NCBI GenBank assembly: GCA_017948555.1
Contig: JAFMYY010000009.1
Location: 142,720 to 206,719 of the forward strand
Source of the DNA: Cesiribacteraceae bacterium YIM B00369
GTDB taxonomy: Bacteria > Bacteroidota > Bacteroidia > Cytophagales > Cyclobacteriaceae
DNA length: 64,000 nucleotides
Direction of reading: 5' to 3'
The number at the start of each line of letters is the position of its first letter. Positions within the stretch are counted from its first letter, which is position 1. The translations under genes and the position numbers were made by a program. The notes below the pieces were generated by a model. It was not told the origin of the DNA and made no database searches. It saw only the letters and a list, made by a program, of their open reading frames with translations. Of this stretch, positions 61,694-64,000 are shown in pieces.

Positions 61694-62746
61694 TTATGCT
61701 TCCACAGCAGCAGATTCAGAACCTGCTTCTATTTTTACCTCTGCAGTTTTTACTGTTTTAATAATGCGTGCAGCTACTTTATAAGGATCTGCGGCAGAGT
61801 TAGGACGTCTGTCTTCCAGCCAGCCTTTCCAGCCACGCTCTACTGTAATAATAGGAATACGGATTGAGGCACCACGGTCAGATACTCCATAAGAGAACTG
61901 GTCAATAGACTGCGTTTCATGTTTACCTGTTAAGCGCAGGTGGTTATCGGCACCATATACGGCAATATGCTCTTTCACAAGCGGAGCGAACTGCTTACAT
62001 ACAGTATCATAAATCTCTTTGCTGCCTGCATTACGTAATAAGGAGTTAGAGAAGTTAGCGTGCATGCCTGAACCATTCCAGTCAAGGTTTCCAAGAGGCT
62101 TGCAGTGCCAGTTTATAGAAACACCATATTTTTCACCTATTCTCTCCAGTAAATAACGGGCTACCCAAATCTGGTCACCTGCTTCCTGAGCTCCTTTAGC
62201 GAAAATCTGAAACTCCCACTGACCGGCAGCAACTTCAGAGTTAATACCTTCAATATTCAAACCTGCATCAATACAGGCATCCAGGTGCTCTTCCACCATT
62301 TCACGGCCAAAAGCATTTTTAGCACCTACTGAGCAATAGTACGGACCCTGTGGGGCAGGATATCCGTTTTCAGGAAACCCAAGAGGCTTATTAGTTTCAG
62401 GGTTCCACAGGAAGTACTCCTGTTCAAAGCCAAACCAAAAATCATTATCATCGTCATCAATAGTTGCTCTGCCATTTGAGGGATGCGGCGTTCCATCAGG
62501 ACTCATAACCTCACACATTACCAGGTAACCATCTCTTCTTTGCGGGTCAGGACAAATAAATACCGGCTTCAACAAACAATCAGAAGAGCCACCTTCGGCC
62601 TGTCCGGTAGAAGAACCATCAAAACACCACATTTCACAATCTTCCAGCTTACCGCTAAAGTTATTAACAATTTTAGTTTTGCTACGCAGGCTCTGGGTTG
62701 GCTTATATCCATCCAGCCAAATGTATTCGAGTTTAGACTTCGACAT
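61694..62746 (-). CDS. glnA: Glutamine synthetase type II (GSII, eukaryote-like)
   Basis: 350 residues, far shorter than bacterial GSI (about 470) or GSIII (about 700), and matching GSII. Features: beta-grasp start EYIWLDGYKPTQSLRSKTK, the DGSSTGQAEGGSSD block, the metal/ATP region FGFEQEYFLW, NWHCKPLGNLDWNGSGMHANFS (two family blocks: NWHCKP and NGSGMHANFS), and LTGKHETQSIDQFSYG with the C-terminal GASIRIPI. It joins ammonium to glutamate. The adenylylation segment of GSI is absent, so control must be by expression or feedback. A good promoter lies 31-60 bp upstream. It works with gltBD at the other end of the window. Confidence 0.96.
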   Translation of the reverse strand: MSKSKLEYIWLDGYKPTQSLRSKTKIVNNFSGKLEDCEMWCFDGSSTGQAEGGSSDCLLKPVFICPDPQRRDGYLVMCEVMSPDGTPHPSNGRATIDDDDNDFWFGFEQEYFLWNPETNKPLGFPENGYPAPQGPYYCSVGAKNAFGREMVEEHLDACIDAGLNIEGINSEVAAGQWEFQIFAKGAQEAGDQIWVARYLLERIGEKYGVSINWHCKPLGNLDWNGSGMHANFSNSLLRNAGSKEIYDTVCKQFAPLVKEHIAVYGADNHLRLTGKHETQSIDQFSYGVSDRGASIRIPIITVERGWKGWLEDRRPNSAADPYKVAARIIKTVKTAEVKIEAGSESAAVEA

Positions 62747-63101
62747 TTTAAGATGATTAAATTGTTAGACTTAACACAAAAATAATACACGATTTTTATT
62801 TTCCAATCACTTTATTACTTTTTTCACTTAATTTTTAAAGCAGTTTTTTGAATTTAACCATATTTAACCAAAAATTAAGCTTTGTTTAAATCCTTAATCC
62901 TTTAAATTTAACGTCTTTTTCTAAAAATCAACCTCCATTCCTGTGCTTCACCGTAATCAAAAATTCAGTACAGAAAAAACTCTAAACAACCCCTTACCTT
63001 AGATGAAGATGTTAAAAAAAATAATAATGTTTTGATTATTGCAGAATTCAGTTTATAGCAGAAACCAGTACTGCCGTTCATTTGACTTCGATGCAAAAAA
63101 A
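62747..63101. promoter_or_regulatory. Intergenic region upstream of glnA, with promoter
   Basis: 413-base gap up to the heavy-metal-associated gene; no ORF is supported. On the minus strand TTG (62804-62806) and TATTTTTG (62777-62784) are separated by 19 bp, an exact fit to the Bacteroidota TTG-N19-TAnnTTTG promoter. It lies about 31 bp before the glnA start codon. Confidence 0.65.
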
Positions 63102-63135
63102 AGAGTGAAGCTGCCATTACAGGCAACCTCACTCT
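63102..63135 (-). terminator. Terminator of the heavy-metal-associated gene
   Basis: AGAGTGAAGCTGCC (63102-63115) pairs with GGCAACCTCACTCT (63122-63135) with two positions differing as wobbles. On the minus strand a run of eight T follows. Confidence 0.85.
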
Positions 63136-63159
63136 CTATCAGGTCTCGCTATAGTAAAA

Positions 63160-63372
63160 TCAGCCTTGCTCAATTTTAAAGCCTGCTGACTTTACTGCCT
63201 CGATTACATTTACCTCTGAAAGGTTTTCTCCTTCGACTGTAAGGATTTTATTTTTATCATTCGTATCCACCTCCCACCGTTTGATGCCAGTAGCCTGATC
63301 TAATTTAGGCTTTACCTGTGCCACGCAGCTACTGCAATTAATGTTTGTTTTGAATTTCAGTACTTGTTCCAT
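63160..63372 (-). CDS. Heavy-metal-associated (CopZ/HMA-type) protein
   Basis: 70 residues, the size of a single HMA domain. The metal site is NCSSC (CxxC) after the first strand, with beta-alpha-beta-beta-alpha-beta order and the final SAGFKIEQ typical of the family. The usual MxCxxC reads INCSSC, so the first Met is replaced by Ile. It probably carries Cu(I) or another soft metal in the cytosol, but no partner P-type ATPase is visible in the window. Monocistronic, with a terminator right after. Confidence 0.88.
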   Translation of the reverse strand: MEQVLKFKTNINCSSCVAQVKPKLDQATGIKRWEVDTNDKNKILTVEGENLSEVNVIEAVKSAGFKIEQG

Positions 63373-63591
63373 ATTTAAAAATATTTATGATCCCACCTTT
63401 ACAATTAAGAAGATTAAACAACTCTTTTCAACAATCAAATATAATACGGATAATGAAAGGCTGTGGTACAAAACTTTTTATAAGTTTTACAAAATTCTGC
63501 AGCTCCTGCTAACGGCTAATCATATAATTTCCTTTTGAAGGGATTTCAGTTGAAAGAAATTCCTGAATATTTTGTAAATGAAAACAAACAA

Positions 63592-63627
63592 AAAAGGCTG
63601 CTCCCCCAAATGGAGGACCAGCCTTTT
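63592..63627 (-). terminator. Terminator of the T9SS cargo gene
   Basis: AAAAGGCTG (63592-63600) pairs with CAGCCTTTT (63619-63627), with an inner CTCC/GGAG stem. A T-run follows on the minus strand. Confidence 0.85.
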
Positions 63628-63646
63628 GATTACTTCAGATTGCTTA

Positions 63647-64000
63647 TTATTTTTTAACAATCCGGATTACTTCTTTTTCTCCGGTTCTGATATTCCTGAT
63701 TTGGAGAAGGTAATTACCTGAAGAAGGCTGAACACCATAGAAATTAACAGTATGAATACTTCTTTCTGAAGCTCCTGTTGCTACTTCGTTCCGGTAAATC
63801 ACCTTGCCTGATAAAGTAAAGACAGTCAACTCATAAACTTCATCCTCACCGGAAAGAATCTCTACATTAAGATCGTTTTCAAAGGTGTTAGGATAGGCAG
63901 AGAAGCCTGCTTTATCCTCAATTGATGCCTCCGCAAGAGCTGGTTGTTGTCCTGCGTTCACAGTAAGCGTCATTTCATCGGTTCCTGTAGCTCCACCATT
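63647..64000 (-). CDS. T9SS-secreted protein, C-terminal fragment
   Basis: The last 118 codons of a longer gene; the frame remains open to the window edge, so the true start lies beyond 64000. An ATG at 63973 is internal: upstream residues (NGGATGTDE) continue an Ig-like or PKD-type domain. The C-terminal part is a type IX sorting domain: SAYPNTFENDLNVEI, VFTLSGKVIYR, SSGNYLLQIRN and a final basic IRIVKK. The protein is therefore exported and probably anchored to the outer surface. Its function cannot be told from this end. Confidence 0.88.
   Translation of the reverse strand, partial: NGGATGTDEMTLTVNAGQQPALAEASIEDKAGFSAYPNTFENDLNVEILSGEDEVYELTVFTLSGKVIYRNEVATGASERSIHTVNFYGVQPSSGNYLLQIRNIRTGEKEVIRIVKK

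Overview
The window reads as one contiguous chromosomal piece of a Bacteroidota bacterium, most likely a free-living member of the Cytophagales. The main signs are type IX secretion (T9SS) C-terminal sorting domains on two proteins, a Y_Y_Y/Reg_prop sensor kinase, a eukaryote-like GSII glutamine synthetase, and a TTG-N19-TAnnTTTG promoter before glnA. No rRNA, tRNA, CRISPR array, insertion sequence or prophage was recognised. Genus-level placement is not possible from sequence reading alone.

Layout. 1-6.3 kb: tail of an AI-2E-family permease, then gltD and gltB (glutamate synthase). 6.9-23 kb: secreted and envelope proteins, namely an S41 lipoprotein protease, a 1116-residue thioredoxin-tailed protein, a roughly 2430-residue M43 metalloprotease/PKD/anchor-D protein with a T9SS tail, a small helical-repeat protein and a sialate O-acetylesterase. 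23.9-33.8 kb: a propeller sensor kinase, the prkA-yeaH-spoVR stress cluster with a strong hairpin terminator inside it, and a GAF/PAS protein lacking any output domain. 34-49.2 kb: a nitrate assimilation island with mog, a degenerate nitrite/sulfite-reductase-like protein with a rubredoxin tail, a nitrate reductase fused to a NirB-like flavin module, two tandem narK paralogues, a NarX/NarL-like pair in an operon with moeA, nirD and cobA. 49.3-53 kb: tyrA with an aminotransferase, and a hydrolase/lipoprotein pair. 53.5-57.9 kb: a compact three-gene operon of ATP-grasp ligase, papain-like protein and alanine-racemase-fold enzyme. 58-64 kb: an outer-membrane beta-barrel, amt, a PII protein, a small helical protein, glnA (GSII), a heavy-metal-associated protein and the end of another T9SS cargo.

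How it fits together. Most of the non-envelope genes form an almost complete inorganic nitrogen route: nitrate uptake (narK x2), nitrate reduction (nasA fusion plus the mog and moeA cofactor genes), siroheme precursor synthesis (cobA), nitrite reductase small subunit (nirD), ammonium uptake (amt and PII), and GS/GOGAT (glnA, gltBD). The catalytic nitrite reductase large subunit is not visible in the window.

The most intriguing uncharacterised unit is the operon at 53.5-57.9 kb. Its gene content suggests ATP-dependent amide-bond formation involving a racemised (D-) amino acid, with a papain-like enzyme of unknown substrate. This is inference from folds and motifs, not a demonstrated function.
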